Program-made: the position numbers and the translations under genes
Notes under the pieces: model-generated
The model's database searches: none
What the model was told of the DNA's origin: nothing
Seen by the model: the letters and a program-made list of their open reading frames with translations, nothing else
Shown: positions 8,932-18,893 of the stretch, piece by piece
How the letters are laid out: each line of letters opens with the position of its first letter
How positions within the stretch are numbered: the first letter of the stretch is position 1
Source of the DNA: Streptomyces chromofuscus
Lineage (GTDB): Bacteria > Actinomycetota > Actinomycetes > Streptomycetales > Streptomycetaceae
Direction: 5' to 3'
NCBI RefSeq assembly: GCF_015160875.1
Contig: NZ_CP063374.1
Span: forward strand, 2,108,001 to 2,172,000
Length of the DNA stretch: 64,000 nt

Positions 8932-10286
8932 CCTGGGTCCAGCCCGAGGACCTGATCGGCCACGAACTGCGCCAGGCGCACCAGGACGGCCGCCGTCCGA
9001 CCGCCGTCGAGAAGCGCTGGCAGGCGGCGGGCGGCCCCGAGGCCCCGGCCCGCGCGGGCGCCTCACCGCAACCGGCCTCCCGCTATCTGCGCCAGCTGGC
9101 GGAGGACCTGCTGGACGAACTGGCGGACCTGCCGAGCGGGCTGGCGGACCGGGAGCCGACGGCCCTGGCGCGGATCAGGTCCCTGTGCCCGCACTGGCCG
9201 GCGCCGGACCGTGTTCCCGGCCCCCCGGCCGATCTTCAGTCGCGCCTGCACGCCGCCTGGCTGGGCCGGGCCGTCGGCTGTCTGCTCGGCAAGCCGGTCG
9301 AGAAACTCCCCCTCACCGGCATCCGCCGGCTCGCCCGGGCCACCGGCAACTGGCCGCTGAACGCCTACTTCACCGCCCGGGGAGTCCCCCAGCCGCTCCT
9401 CGACGCCCACCCCTGGAACCGCCGCTCGGCCGGCACCTCGCTCGCCGAGAACATCGACGGCATGCCCGAGGACGACGACCTCAACTACCCCCTGCTCAAC
9501 CTCCTCCTGCTGCAACGCCACACCCGGAGCTTCACCACCGCGGACGTGGCCACCGTCTGGCTCGACGAACTCCCCGCGGGCCGCACCTTCACCGCCGAAC
9601 GCGTCGCCTACCGCAACCTGCTCACCGGCATCGAGCCCCCGCACACCGCCCGCCACCGCAACCCCTTCCGCGAGTGGATCGGCGCCCTGATCCGCGCCGA
9701 CGTCCACGGCTGGACCAACCCCGGCGACCCCGCCGCCGCGGCCGAACAGGCCCACCGGGACGCCACCTTCACGCACACCGCGAACGGCGTCTACGCCGCG
9801 ATGTTCACCGCCGCCACCATTGCGGCCGCGGCCACCGGCACCGCCGACGTCCACACCAGTCTGCGCACCGGTCTCACCGTCGTCCCGCCGCACTCCCGTC
9901 TGGCCGAGGCCGTCCGCCACGCCGTCCGACTGGCCGAGACGCACGAGGACTTCGACACGGTCGTGGACGAGCTCCACGCCCGCCACGCCGGCTACCACTG
10001 GGTGCACGCCGTCCCCAACACCGCCCTGATCGCCGCCGCGCTCACCCACGCCGACGGCGACTTCAACGGCTCCATCTGCCGCGCGGTGTCCGGCGGCTGG
10101 GACACCGACTCCAACGGGGCCACGGCCGGCAGCGTCGCCGCACTCCTCGCCGGTGCCCCCACCGCCCTCCCCGAGCGCTGGACGACCCCTCTCAAGAACC
10201 GTCTGGCCACCTCCGTCGCGGACTTCGACGGCACCGGCTTCGACACACCGGCCCGGCTCACCCACCGGGAGGCGATCCGGCCATGA
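8919..10286 (+). CDS. ADP-ribosylglycohydrolase family protein D, long N-terminus
   Basis: 455 residues. The ATG at 8919 follows GGGAGG and lies inside the end of gene C. About 110 residues of unassigned sequence precede the hydrolase domain, which starts at LHAAWLGRAVGCLLGKPVEKL. The metal motifs are altered but present: PEDDDLNYP in place of TDDT, and GGWDTDSNGATAGSV near the C-terminus. This form is typical of a distinct ADP-ribosylglycohydrolase subgroup. The stop overlaps a further ATG (ATGA), so translation is expected to continue into a 30-codon frame. Confidence 0.82.
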   Translation: MLRLTWVQPEDLIGHELRQAHQDGRRPTAVEKRWQAAGGPEAPARAGASPQPASRYLRQLAEDLLDELADLPSGLADREPTALARIRSLCPHWPAPDRVPGPPADLQSRLHAAWLGRAVGCLLGKPVEKLPLTGIRRLARATGNWPLNAYFTARGVPQPLLDAHPWNRRSAGTSLAENIDGMPEDDDLNYPLLNLLLLQRHTRSFTTADVATVWLDELPAGRTFTAERVAYRNLLTGIEPPHTARHRNPFREWIGALIRADVHGWTNPGDPAAAAEQAHRDATFTHTANGVYAAMFTAATIAAAATGTADVHTSLRTGLTVVPPHSRLAEAVRHAVRLAETHEDFDTVVDELHARHAGYHWVHAVPNTALIAAALTHADGDFNGSICRAVSGGWDTDSNGATAGSVAALLAGAPTALPERWTTPLKNRLATSVADFDGTGFDTPARLTHREAIRP

Positions 10287-10375
10287 CCCGTGTCGCCGTC
10301 CCCTCCGTCCACCGCGAAGCCGCCTCCGCCGCCATGCCGTACCGCTCAGGAATCGAGGCCCCGTGCACGCGATGA
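10283..10375 (+). CDS. 30-codon mini-ORF with stop-start coupling on both sides
   Basis: It encodes MTRVAVPSVHREAASAAMPY and ten more residues. Its ATG overlaps the stop of gene D (ATGA), and its TGA overlaps the ATG of the CoA-transferase gene (ATGA). I recognise no domain. The MTRVAV beginning is like the N-terminus of PfkB-type sugar kinases, so this could be the scar of a deleted gene. It could also serve only as a translational bridge. It may have no function. Confidence 0.35.
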   Translation: MTRVAVPSVHREAASAAMPYRSGIEAPCTR

Positions 10376-11592
10376 CCACGCCGTCCCCCACCGCCGCCCC
10401 CACACGGCCCGCCCCCCTCGCCGGCCTCCGCGTGCTGGACATGGCCACCCTCTTCGCCGGCCCCCTCGCCGCCACCCACCTCGGCGACTTCGGCGCGGAG
10501 GTCGTCAAGATCGAGCACCCCACGCGGCCCGACCCCTCCCGCGGCCACGGCCCCGCCAAGGACGGCATCGGCCTGTGGTGGAAGCACCTCGGCCGCAACA
10601 AGCGCACGATCACTCTCGACCTGTCCAAGCCCGGCGGGCGGTCCACCCTGCTGCGCCTGGCCGCCACCGCGGACGTCGTCATCGAGAACTTCCGCCCCGG
10701 CACCCTGGAGAAGTGGGACCTCGGCTGGCCGGAACTGTCCGCCGCGAACCCCCGCCTGATCCTGACCCGCGTCACCGCCTTCGGCCAGTTCGGCCCCTAC
10801 GCCCACCGTCCCGGCTTCGGCACCCTCGCCGAGGCGATGAGCGGCTTCGCCGCGATCACCGGCGAACCCGACGCCCCGCCGACCCTCCCGCCCTTCGGCC
10901 TCGCCGACTCCATCGCCGGACTGGCCACGGCGTACGCCGTGATGACCGCCCTCGCCGCCCGCGACACCACCGGCGACGGCCAGGTCGTCGACATGGCGAT
11001 CATCGAACCGATCCTCACCGTGCTGGGCCCGCACCCCCTCTGGTACGACCAGCTCGGCCACGTCCAGCCCCGCACCGGCAACCGCTCCCAGAACAACGCC
11101 CCGCGCAACACCTACCGCACGGCCGACGGCAGCTGGGTCGCCGTCTCGACCTCGGCCCAGTCCGTCGCCGAACGCGTGATGCGCCTGGTCGGCCGTCCCG
11201 ACCTGATCGACGAGCCCTGGTTCGCCACCGGCGTCGACCGCGCCCGCCACGCTGACGTCCTCGACGAGGCGGTCGGCGGCTGGATCGCCGAACGCACCCG
11301 CGACGAGGTGCTGGCGGCCTTCGAGAAGGCGGAGGCCGCGGTGGCCCCGGTCCAGGACGTGCGCGACGTGATGACCGACCCCCAGTACGCGGCCCTGGAC
11401 ACCATCACCACCGTCGACGACCCCGACCTCGGCGCCCTGCGCATGCAGAACGTCCTCTTCCGCCTGTCCGCCACGCCCGGCTCGATCCGCTGGGCGGGCC
11501 GCCCGCACGGCGCGGACACCGAAGAGGTCCTCGCCGAACTGGGCCTGACCCCCGCCGAACTGACCGCCCTCCGCGCGGAGGGCGCCCTGTGA
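10372..11592 (+). CDS. CaiB/BaiF-type (family III) CoA-transferase
   Basis: 406 residues. It transfers CoA between a donor CoA-thioester and a carboxylic acid. Family features are the N-terminal LAGLRVLDMATLFAGPL block, GAEVVKIEHP, NKRTITLDL, and the Asp of GLADSIAG (Asp179), which aligns with the nucleophilic Asp of formyl-CoA transferase. GDGQVVDMAIIE follows. The ATG overlaps the mini-ORF stop. A GTG nine bases upstream, close to GAGG, is an alternative start. The gene overlaps the following lyase gene (GTGA), so the two probably act in sequence: activation of an acid, then cleavage. Confidence 0.9.
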   Translation: MTTPSPTAAPTRPAPLAGLRVLDMATLFAGPLAATHLGDFGAEVVKIEHPTRPDPSRGHGPAKDGIGLWWKHLGRNKRTITLDLSKPGGRSTLLRLAATADVVIENFRPGTLEKWDLGWPELSAANPRLILTRVTAFGQFGPYAHRPGFGTLAEAMSGFAAITGEPDAPPTLPPFGLADSIAGLATAYAVMTALAARDTTGDGQVVDMAIIEPILTVLGPHPLWYDQLGHVQPRTGNRSQNNAPRNTYRTADGSWVAVSTSAQSVAERVMRLVGRPDLIDEPWFATGVDRARHADVLDEAVGGWIAERTRDEVLAAFEKAEAAVAPVQDVRDVMTDPQYAALDTITTVDDPDLGALRMQNVLFRLSATPGSIRWAGRPHGADTEEVLAELGLTPAELTALRAEGAL

Positions 11593-12416
11593 CCACTGCC
11601 CTGACCTGGCTGTACGCCCCCGGTGACCGCCCCGACGTGGTCCTCAAGGCGCTCGCCGCGGGCGCCGACGTCGTCGTGGTCGACCTCGAGGACGCGGTCG
11701 CCCCCGACCGCAAGGACTACGCCCGTGCCGCCACCGCGGAACTCCTGTCCGAGCCGCACCACCCCACCCCGGTCCACGTGCGGGTGAACGCCCTGTCCAC
11801 CCCGTGGGCCGACACGGACCTGAAGACGCTGGCCGCCCTGCCCGGCGTCTCGGGCCTGCGCCTGCCGAAGGTGACGTGTCCCCGCGACGTCACGGACACG
11901 GCGGAGCGGACGGGCGCCGACGGCAGACGTCCACCCCTGTACGCCCTGCTGGAATCGGCGCTCGCCGTCGAGCACGCCTACGCCATCGCCTCCGCCCACC
12001 CCGCCCTGCACGGCATCTCCCTGGGCGAGGCCGACCTGCGGGCCGACCTGGGCCTGCGGTCGGACAGCGGCCTGGACTGGCCTCGCTCCCGCGTCGTCAA
12101 CGCGGCCAGGGCGGCGGCCCTCGCCCCGCCGCCGCAGTCGGTACACCCGGACGTCCGCGACCTGAACGGCCTGGCGGCGACCTGCGCCCACGGCCGCGCG
12201 CTGGGCTTCCTGGGCCGGGCCGCCATCCACCCCCGGCAACTCCCGGTCATCGAACGGGCCTACCTCCCCACCCAGGAGGAGATCGACAAGGCCGAGGCCA
12301 TCCTGGAGGCGGCGGCCACGAACAGGTCGGCCCAGGCCCTCCCGGACGGCACGTTCATCGACGCGGCGGTGGTCACCGAAGCGACCCGCACCATGACCCT
12401 CGCCCACCGCCCCTGA
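11589..12416 (+). CDS. CitE/HpcH-type CoA-ester lyase
   Basis: 275 residues, GTG start overlapping the preceding stop. It belongs to the HpcH/HpaI aldolase and citrate lyase beta family, which cleaves malyl-CoA, citramalyl-CoA and related esters to acetyl-CoA plus glyoxylate or pyruvate. Visible features are LYAPGDRPDVV (start of the barrel), VVVDLEDAVAPDRK, VRVNALSTPW, the metal-binding Glu of ALLESALA and the Asp of LGEADLRADLG. It is the last gene of the operon and is followed by a strong hairpin. The exact acyl-CoA is unknown. Confidence 0.88.
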   Translation: MTTALTWLYAPGDRPDVVLKALAAGADVVVVDLEDAVAPDRKDYARAATAELLSEPHHPTPVHVRVNALSTPWADTDLKTLAALPGVSGLRLPKVTCPRDVTDTAERTGADGRRPPLYALLESALAVEHAYAIASAHPALHGISLGEADLRADLGLRSDSGLDWPRSRVVNAARAAALAPPPQSVHPDVRDLNGLAATCAHGRALGFLGRAAIHPRQLPVIERAYLPTQEEIDKAEAILEAAATNRSAQALPDGTFIDAAVVTEATRTMTLAHRP

Positions 12417-12480
12417 CCGCCCCACCGTCACGGCGCGGCCCCACGGCGCCGGATCACCGGAACCACTGGCCGGCAGACGG

Positions 12481-12512
12481 CGAGGGCGCCCGGAGAACTC
12501 CGGGCGCCCTCG
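12481..12512. terminator. Perfect hairpin terminator between convergent genes
   Basis: CGAGGGCGCCCGGAG and its exact complement form a 15-bp stem with a 2-base centre. It lies between the lyase gene and lgt, which converge, so it can serve both. Confidence 0.85.
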
Positions 12513-12530
12513 CCGACGTACGACCGGCCG

Positions 12531-13481
12531 TCACGTCTTCTTCGTCGCCGCCCCGGCGTCGTCGGCGGCCTCGGACGTCTTTTCCGCGGCCTCACCGTCG
12601 GCGACGTCGGCTTCGTCGGCCGCGTCGTCCCCGGCAGCAGCGTCGGCCTCGGCCTCATCGCCGGGGGCGCCCGGCTCCACCACGGCCTCGCGCCCCGGCC
12701 GCTTCCTGGCGGACAGCACGATGTAGGTCACCGCCAGCAGGAAGACGAACAGCGCGGTCCAGTTGTTCAGCCGCAGCCCCAGGATGTGGTGGGCGTCGTC
12801 GACCCGCATGTACTCGATCCAGAACCGGCCCGCGCAGTACGAGGCGACGTACAGCGCGAACGCCCGGCCGTGACCGAGGTTGAACCGGCGGTCGGCCCAG
12901 ATCACCAGCACCGCGACACCGACGCACCACAGCGACTCGTACAGGAACGTCGGGTGGTAGTACCCCGGCACCCGCCCGTCCGCGGTGGACGTGATGTGCA
13001 GCGCCCAGGGAAGGTCGGTCTCCCGCCCGTACAGCTCCTGGTTGAACCAGTTGCCCCAGCGTCCGATGGCCTGCGCGAGGGCGATACCGGGCGCGACGGC
13101 GTCGGCGTACGCGGGCAGCGGGATGCCCCGCCGCCGGCAGCCGATCCACGCGCCGACCGCACCGAGGGCGATCGCGCCCCAGATGCCGAGGCCGCCTTCC
13201 CAGATCTTGAAGGCGTCCACCCAGTCACGGCCCTCGCTGAAGTACAGCTCGTAGTCCGTGATCACGTGGTAGAGCCGGCCGCCGACCAGGCCGAACGGCA
13301 CCGCCCAGACCGCGATGTCGGCCACAGTGCCGGACCGGCCGCCGCGGGCGATCCAGCGCTTGTTGCCGTACCACACGGCTACGAAGACGCCGAGGATGAT
13401 GCAGAACGCGTAGCCGCGCAGCGGGATGGGGCCGAGGTACAGCACTCCGCGCGACGGGCTGGGGATGTAGGCAAGTTCCAT
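12531..13481 (-). CDS. lgt: Prolipoprotein diacylglyceryl transferase
   Basis: 316 residues, multi-pass membrane enzyme. It attaches diacylglycerol to the lipobox Cys of prelipoproteins, the step before LspA, which is also in this window (52183). The Lgt signature GRWGNWFNQELYG is at about residues 140-152. HVITDYELYF and the C-terminal membrane block are also typical. The last 55 residues are an Ala/Glu/Asp-rich cytoplasmic tail, as commonly seen in Streptomyces Lgt. It is transcribed away from the upstream DsbA-like gene after a short gap. Confidence 0.95.
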   Translation of the reverse strand: MELAYIPSPSRGVLYLGPIPLRGYAFCIILGVFVAVWYGNKRWIARGGRSGTVADIAVWAVPFGLVGGRLYHVITDYELYFSEGRDWVDAFKIWEGGLGIWGAIALGAVGAWIGCRRRGIPLPAYADAVAPGIALAQAIGRWGNWFNQELYGRETDLPWALHITSTADGRVPGYYHPTFLYESLWCVGVAVLVIWADRRFNLGHGRAFALYVASYCAGRFWIEYMRVDDAHHILGLRLNNWTALFVFLLAVTYIVLSARKRPGREAVVEPGAPGDEAEADAAAGDDAADEADVADGEAAEKTSEAADDAGAATKKT

Positions 13482-13562
13482 GGCAAGGTCGACGCTACCG
13501 TGCCGGGCGGGCCCGGTGCCGGGCAGCCCGGCTACGGCTCCATAACGGGCCGGGCCCGCGCC

Positions 13563-14336
13563 TCATCCCCGCGCGGTCTCCTGCACCTGCTGCTTGAGCT
13601 TGTCGGGCGTCATCGTCTGGTCCTGGAAGATGTTCTTGCCGTTGAGCAGCACGGTCGGCGTGCCGGTGAAGCCGCCCTTGCCGAAGGCCTCGTTGGACTT
13701 GTCGACCCAGCCGTCGTGCGTGCCGTCCTCGACGCACGTGCGGAACGCGGGGGTGTTCAGGCCGTCGACCTTCCCGGCCAGCTCGATCAGCTTCGCGTCG
13801 TCCGAGAAGGCGTCGTCGGTCTCCGGCGGCTGGTTGTCGTAGAGCACGTCGTGGTACGGCGTGAACCGGCCCAGGTCCTGCGCGCAGGCGGCGGCGTTCG
13901 CCGCGTTGCGCGAGCCGCTGCCGCCCATGTTGCCGTCGATGATCGTGGCCAGCCGGTACTCCACTCGCAGCTGGCCGGCGTCGGTCAGCTCGTGGATCGT
14001 CGAGCGGTAGGTCTTCTCGAAGGACTGACAGGCCGGGCAGCGGAAGTCCTCCCAGACCGTGAGCGTCGACTTGGCGGTGTCCTTGCCGACCGGGATGGCG
14101 AGGTTCTCCTCGCCGTTGGCCCCCGAGGGCGCCACGACCGGGCCCGCGCTGCCCTGGTCGTCCTTGCCGGCGTTCGCGGCGACCACCCCGATCACCGCCG
14201 CCAGGCCGAGGACGCCCACCACCGCCGCGCCCACGATCAGTGCCCGTCGGCGCTTCTCCGCGGCCTTCTGCTTCTCACGCTCGACCGCCAGCCGCTCCCG
14301 GGCGGTGCGCTTTCCGTCACGGTTGTTCTCGCTCAC
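13563..14336 (-). CDS. DsbA-like thioredoxin-domain protein, membrane-anchored
   Basis: 257 residues from the GTG at 14336. A basic N-terminal stretch rich in Lys, Arg and Glu (1-30) precedes a single membrane anchor at about 31-55. An extracytoplasmic thioredoxin/DsbA fold follows, with the CPAC redox motif in EDFRCPACQSF and the cis-Pro region TGTPTVLLNG. It probably oxidises or isomerises disulfides in exported proteins. An earlier GTG at 14390 would lie upstream of the trpA terminator hairpin and is therefore unlikely. A paralogue with the same layout is at 41859. Confidence 0.85.
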   Translation of the reverse strand: MSENNRDGKRTARERLAVEREKQKAAEKRRRALIVGAAVVGVLGLAAVIGVVAANAGKDDQGSAGPVVAPSGANGEENLAIPVGKDTAKSTLTVWEDFRCPACQSFEKTYRSTIHELTDAGQLRVEYRLATIIDGNMGGSGSRNAANAAACAQDLGRFTPYHDVLYDNQPPETDDAFSDDAKLIELAGKVDGLNTPAFRTCVEDGTHDGWVDKSNEAFGKGGFTGTPTVLLNGKNIFQDQTMTPDKLKQQVQETARG

Positions 14337-14350
14337 ACCCCGCAGAACGA

Positions 14351-14379
14351 ACCGGGGAGGCGCACCGCGCCTCCCCGGT
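14351..14379 (-). terminator. Hairpin terminator after trpA
   Basis: ACCGGGGAGGCG and CGCCTCCCCGGT pair over 12 bp with a 5-base loop. It lies about 70 bases beyond the trpA stop and ends the trpCMBA transcript. Confidence 0.8.
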
Positions 14380-14446
14380 CGCGAGTCCACCCGGACGAGG
14401 GACCCGTATGACTTCCCGATGGGTACCCGTGGGGGTTTCCGGCTCG

Positions 14447-15261
14447 CTACGCCTGTCCGCGCACGCCCTTCGCCAGGTCACCCGCGAGCGCGCGGACCGC
14501 CTCGACACCGGCCGCGTCGTCCGGCGCGTCCAGCATCCGCCTGACGAACGCCGAGCCGACGATCACGCCGTCGGCGAAGCCGGCCACCTCGGCGGCCTGC
14601 GCCGCGTCGGAGACGCCGAGCCCGACGCAGACCGGCAGGTCCGTGCCGGTGGCGCGGGTGCGCTCGACCAGGCCCCGGGCCTGCGCGCCGACGGACTCGC
14701 GGGTGCCCGTGACGCCCATCAACGAGGCGGCGTACACGAAGCCGCTGCCCGCCGTGGTGATCTGCGCGAGCCGCTCGTCCTTGCTGCTCGGAGCCACGAC
14801 GAAGACCGTCGCCAGGCCGTGCTTCTCGGCGTGCTCGCGCCACAGCGCCGACTCCTGCACGGGCAGGTCGGGCAGGATGCAGCCGGCGCCGCCCGCCTCG
14901 GCGAGCTCGGCGGTGAAGCGCTCGACGCCGTAGCGGTCGATGGGGTTCCAGTAGGTCATGACGAGGATCGGCTTGCCGGTGGCCTCGTACGCCTCGCGGA
15001 CCGTGCGCATGACGTCCGCGATCCTGACGCCGCCGCGCAGGGCGATGTCGTCGGCGGTCTGGATGACCGGGCCGTCGAGCACGGGGTCGCTGTGCGGCAG
15101 CCCGACCTCCACGACGTCGGCGCCGCCGTCGAGGACGGCCTTGATCGCCTCGATGCCCCCGTCCACGGTCGGGAACCCGGCCGGCAGGTAGGCGATGAGG
15201 GCGGAGCGCCCCTCGGACCTGGCCGCGGCCAGGGTGTCGCTCAGCAGCCGGATGTTCCCGC

Positions 15262-15265
<4 letters not shown>
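14447..15265 (-). CDS. trpA: Tryptophan synthase alpha subunit
   Basis: 272 residues. It cleaves indole-3-glycerol phosphate to indole and glyceraldehyde 3-phosphate and passes indole to TrpB. The active-site block [18 protein letters not shown] near residue 52 contains the catalytic Glu and Asp. The phosphate-binding VCVGLGVSD and VIVGSAF are near the C-terminus. The GTG at 15265 overlaps the trpB stop as GTGA, so the two subunits are translationally coupled. Confidence 0.97.
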
Positions 15266-16545
<1,280 letters not shown>

Positions 16546-16603
16546 GCGGAAACCTCACGGTGAGTGTGTGGAACGACACTGTTCGCCGTGGGGGGCAGGG
16601 ATG

Positions 16604-16819
16604 TCAGTCGGCTGCGGGCCGTGTGCGGCTCGTCGCACGGTTCCCGGCGCCCCCGAGGAGGCGCTGCCATCGACGTCCGTTCACCTGGCCCGGTTCGTCA
16701 CCGATGACGTAACGGACCCGGCGGCCGTGCACCCGGCGGGCGGGGGCGCGGCAGCCGCGCGGGCGGCAGCCGCGCGCGAGGCGGGCATGCCGGTCCGGGG
16801 TCGTCGTCGTGGTCGTCAT
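16604..16819 (-). CDS. trpM: Small basic protein TrpM (TrpX) of the trp operon
   Basis: 71 residues, Arg-rich, starting MTTTTTTPDRHARL. It sits between trpC and trpB, as the small trpX/trpM frame does in S. coelicolor. There TrpM was reported to modulate tryptophan synthesis and differentiation. The conserved core GCRPRGCRAPARRVHGRRVR includes two Cys. No known domain is present. The start is the ATG at 16819. A TTG at 16828 is also in frame, and no strong ribosome site is visible for either, so it may depend on coupling to trpC 22 bases upstream. Confidence 0.75.
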   Translation of the reverse strand: MTTTTTTPDRHARLARGCRPRGCRAPARRVHGRRVRYVIGDEPGQVNGRRWQRLLGGAGNRATSRTRPAAD

Positions 16820-16841
16820 CGTGGCCAAGCCTACCGGCGGG

Positions 16842-17651
16842 TCAGCCCCGGCCGTGCCGCAGTGCGGGGTGGGCGCCCGCGGCCACCAGGTCGGACACCG
16901 CCGTCCTGGGGTCCTTGCCGGTGACGAGGGACTCGCCGACCAGAACGGCGTCGGCGCCCGCGTTGGCGTAGGCGATCAGGTCGTGCGGGCCGCGGATGCC
17001 GGACTCGGCGACCTTGACGACGCCCTCCGGGATCTCCGGCGCGACGCGCTCGAAGGTGCCGCGGTCGACCTCCAGCGTCTTCAGGTTGCGCGCGTTGACG
17101 CCGATGAGCTTGGCGCCCGCGTCGACCGCGCGGTCGACCTCGTCCTCGTCGTGCACCTCGACGAGCGGGGTGAGCCCGATGGACACCGCCCGCTCGATCA
17201 GGGACTCCAGGGCGGGCTGGTCCAGGGCCGCGACGATCAGCAGCGCGAGGTCGGCGCCGTACGCCCGGGCCTCCCACAGCTGGTACGAGGTGACGATGAA
17301 GTCCTTGCGCAGCACGGGGATGTCCACGCGCGCGCGGACCGCCTCCAGGTCGGCGAGGGAGCCGCCGAAGCGGCGCTGCTCGGTGAGGACGGAGATGACG
17401 GCCGCGCCGCCCGCCTCGTAGTCCGCGGCGAGACCGGCCGGGTCGGCGATCGCGGCCAGCGCGCCCTTGGAGGGGCTGGACCGCTTGACCTCGCAGATCA
17501 CCTTGACGCCCTCGCCGCGCAGGGCGGCCAGTCCGTCCTTGGCCGCGGGGGCCTTCGCCGCGCGCTCCTTGAGCTCGTCGAGGCTCACGCGCGCCTGCCG
17601 CTCCGCGAGGTCGGCACGGACTCCGTCGATGATCTCGTCGAGCACACTCAC
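16842..17651 (-). CDS. trpC: Indole-3-glycerol-phosphate synthase
   Basis: 269 residues, single-domain TrpC of the TIM-barrel type. It closes the indole ring from CdRP. Conserved blocks are [11 protein letters not shown] near residue 52, VLRKDFIV with the catalytic Lys, [13 protein letters not shown], and AESGI near the C-terminus. The GTG at 17651 follows AAGGGGG with good spacing. It is the first gene of trpC-trpM-trpB-trpA. The promoter should lie in the 187 bases before it. I saw no leader-peptide attenuator there. Confidence 0.96.
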   Translation of the reverse strand: MSVLDEIIDGVRADLAERQARVSLDELKERAAKAPAAKDGLAALRGEGVKVICEVKRSSPSKGALAAIADPAGLAADYEAGGAAVISVLTEQRRFGGSLADLEAVRARVDIPVLRKDFIVTSYQLWEARAYGADLALLIVAALDQPALESLIERAVSIGLTPLVEVHDEDEVDRAVDAGAKLIGVNARNLKTLEVDRGTFERVAPEIPEGVVKVAESGIRGPHDLIAYANAGADAVLVGESLVTGKDPRTAVSDLVAAGAHPALRHGRG

Positions 17652-17838
17652 GCGAGTGGCCCCCTTCCAGACGGTTGACTGCTACAGCGCTCGGTCCCGG
17701 TCCGCGGCCCGTTCCTCGGGCCGGGGCCGGAGGGTGACCGGGGGCGAAACCTGTGGTCACTGCGATGGTATCCGGAGCGGGGCGTAGGCCTCGCATCCGG
17801 TTGACGCCGGTCCCACTACCTGGACATGGGCCAGTTGA

Positions 17839-18264
17839 TCAAGGGCGGAGCCAGCCACCGATGGGCAGGTTCCGGACAACCGTGAAGAGCAGCAGCAACG
17901 CGCCCGCGGTCCACAGGTGCGCCGGCCGCGGGTCGAGGCGCACCGGGCGGCCGCGGGCCGCGCGGACCACCCAGACGGTCCACAGGACGGCGAGGAGCAG
18001 CCAGCCGGCGACGGCGATCGCGTTGGCGTGCAGCGCCGCCGGGAGGTCGCCGTGCACGACGGCGTGCGCGCTGCGCAGGCCTCCGCAGCCGGGGCAGTAC
18101 AGGCCGGTGAACCGCAGCAGCGGGCAGACGGGGTAGTGGCCGGGTTCGTTGGGGTCGACGGCGCCCACGTAGGCGAAGGCGGTGGCGACGGCCGCGAGGA
18201 CGCCGGCGGGGGCGGCCAGCCGTCTCGCGGCGGTGCCGCGGCTGTCGGCGTTCATGTCCCGCAT
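17839..18264 (-). CDS. DUF2752 membrane protein
   Basis: 141 residues with about three membrane segments. The DUF2752 signature is present: CPLLRFTGLYCPGCGGLRSAH at about residues 47-67, with paired cysteines. The family's function is unknown. The cysteine pattern suggests metal or thiol chemistry at the membrane, which is inference. ATG codons at 18264 and 18255 are both possible starts. The gene is monocistronic between a strong hairpin upstream and the trpC promoter region downstream. Confidence 0.85.
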   Translation of the reverse strand: MRDMNADSRGTAARRLAAPAGVLAAVATAFAYVGAVDPNEPGHYPVCPLLRFTGLYCPGCGGLRSAHAVVHGDLPAALHANAIAVAGWLLLAVLWTVWVVRAARGRPVRLDPRPAHLWTAGALLLLFTVVRNLPIGGWLRP

Positions 18265-18291
18265 TGTGCCCGGCCCGGGTGTGGACGCACG

Positions 18292-18328
18292 CGAGGGGCG
18301 GCCCGGCGTCGTGCCGGGCCGCCCCTCG
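18292..18328 (-). terminator. Perfect 16-bp hairpin terminator
   Basis: CGAGGGGCGGCCCGGC and its exact complement pair around a GTCGT loop. It lies 33 bases beyond the stop of the HGxxPAAW gene and upstream of the DUF2752 gene. Confidence 0.85.
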
Positions 18329-18361
18329 ACCGGGTCGTGGCGGTCTGCCGTGCGGAACGGA

Positions 18362-18643
18362 TCAGCTCTCGGCGGCGACCGGCTCGCGCGTGGTCACTTT
18401 CCGCGCGGGCTGCTTCGCGGAGGACGACATCCGAAGGGGCTGCGCCTTGGGGGCGCCCAGGCCCATCGCGCGCATGATCAGGCCGATGACACCGCCCAGG
18501 AGCACGATCACCATGCCGCCCCAGAAGCCGAGCGGGTTGTCCATCACCATGAAGGCGCCCGCGACGCAGAAACCGATGAAGGTGACGATGACACCGGTCC
18601 AGGCGGCGGGGGTGTGACCGTGCCCGTGGCTGCTGTCCGCCAT
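18362..18643 (-). CDS. Small HGxxPAAW-motif membrane protein
   Basis: 93 residues, ATG at 18643 preceded by GAGGAG. It carries the HGHTPAAW motif near the N-terminus, which defines a small actinobacterial family. Two membrane helices follow (about 17-35 and 41-60) and then a basic tail. The function is unknown. It lies immediately downstream of the trpE-associated membrane gene, a neighbourhood kept in Streptomyces. Confidence 0.85.
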   Translation of the reverse strand: MADSSHGHGHTPAAWTGVIVTFIGFCVAGAFMVMDNPLGFWGGMVIVLLGGVIGLIMRAMGLGAPKAQPLRMSSSAKQPARKVTTREPVAAES

Positions 18644-18893
18644 TGCTTGCTCCTCGTTGCCGTATGCAGTGGGTGAGCCTGACGCTCGTCGTTCATTGTC
18701 CCGTACGCGTGCGCGTGCCGTGCGCCTGGGGCCGATTCCAGGTGCGTCTGTTTCGCCACATCGGGGCGGGTGGCGTGCGGGTCCGATGACGCCCCTTGGG
18801 GGACGGGTGACCGCGCGACCAGCCGTGACGGCGCCCCGGACGACCAGTCGCCCGTGGCGGCACCTCAGCGGGCCGCCGACACCGGGCGGGCCC

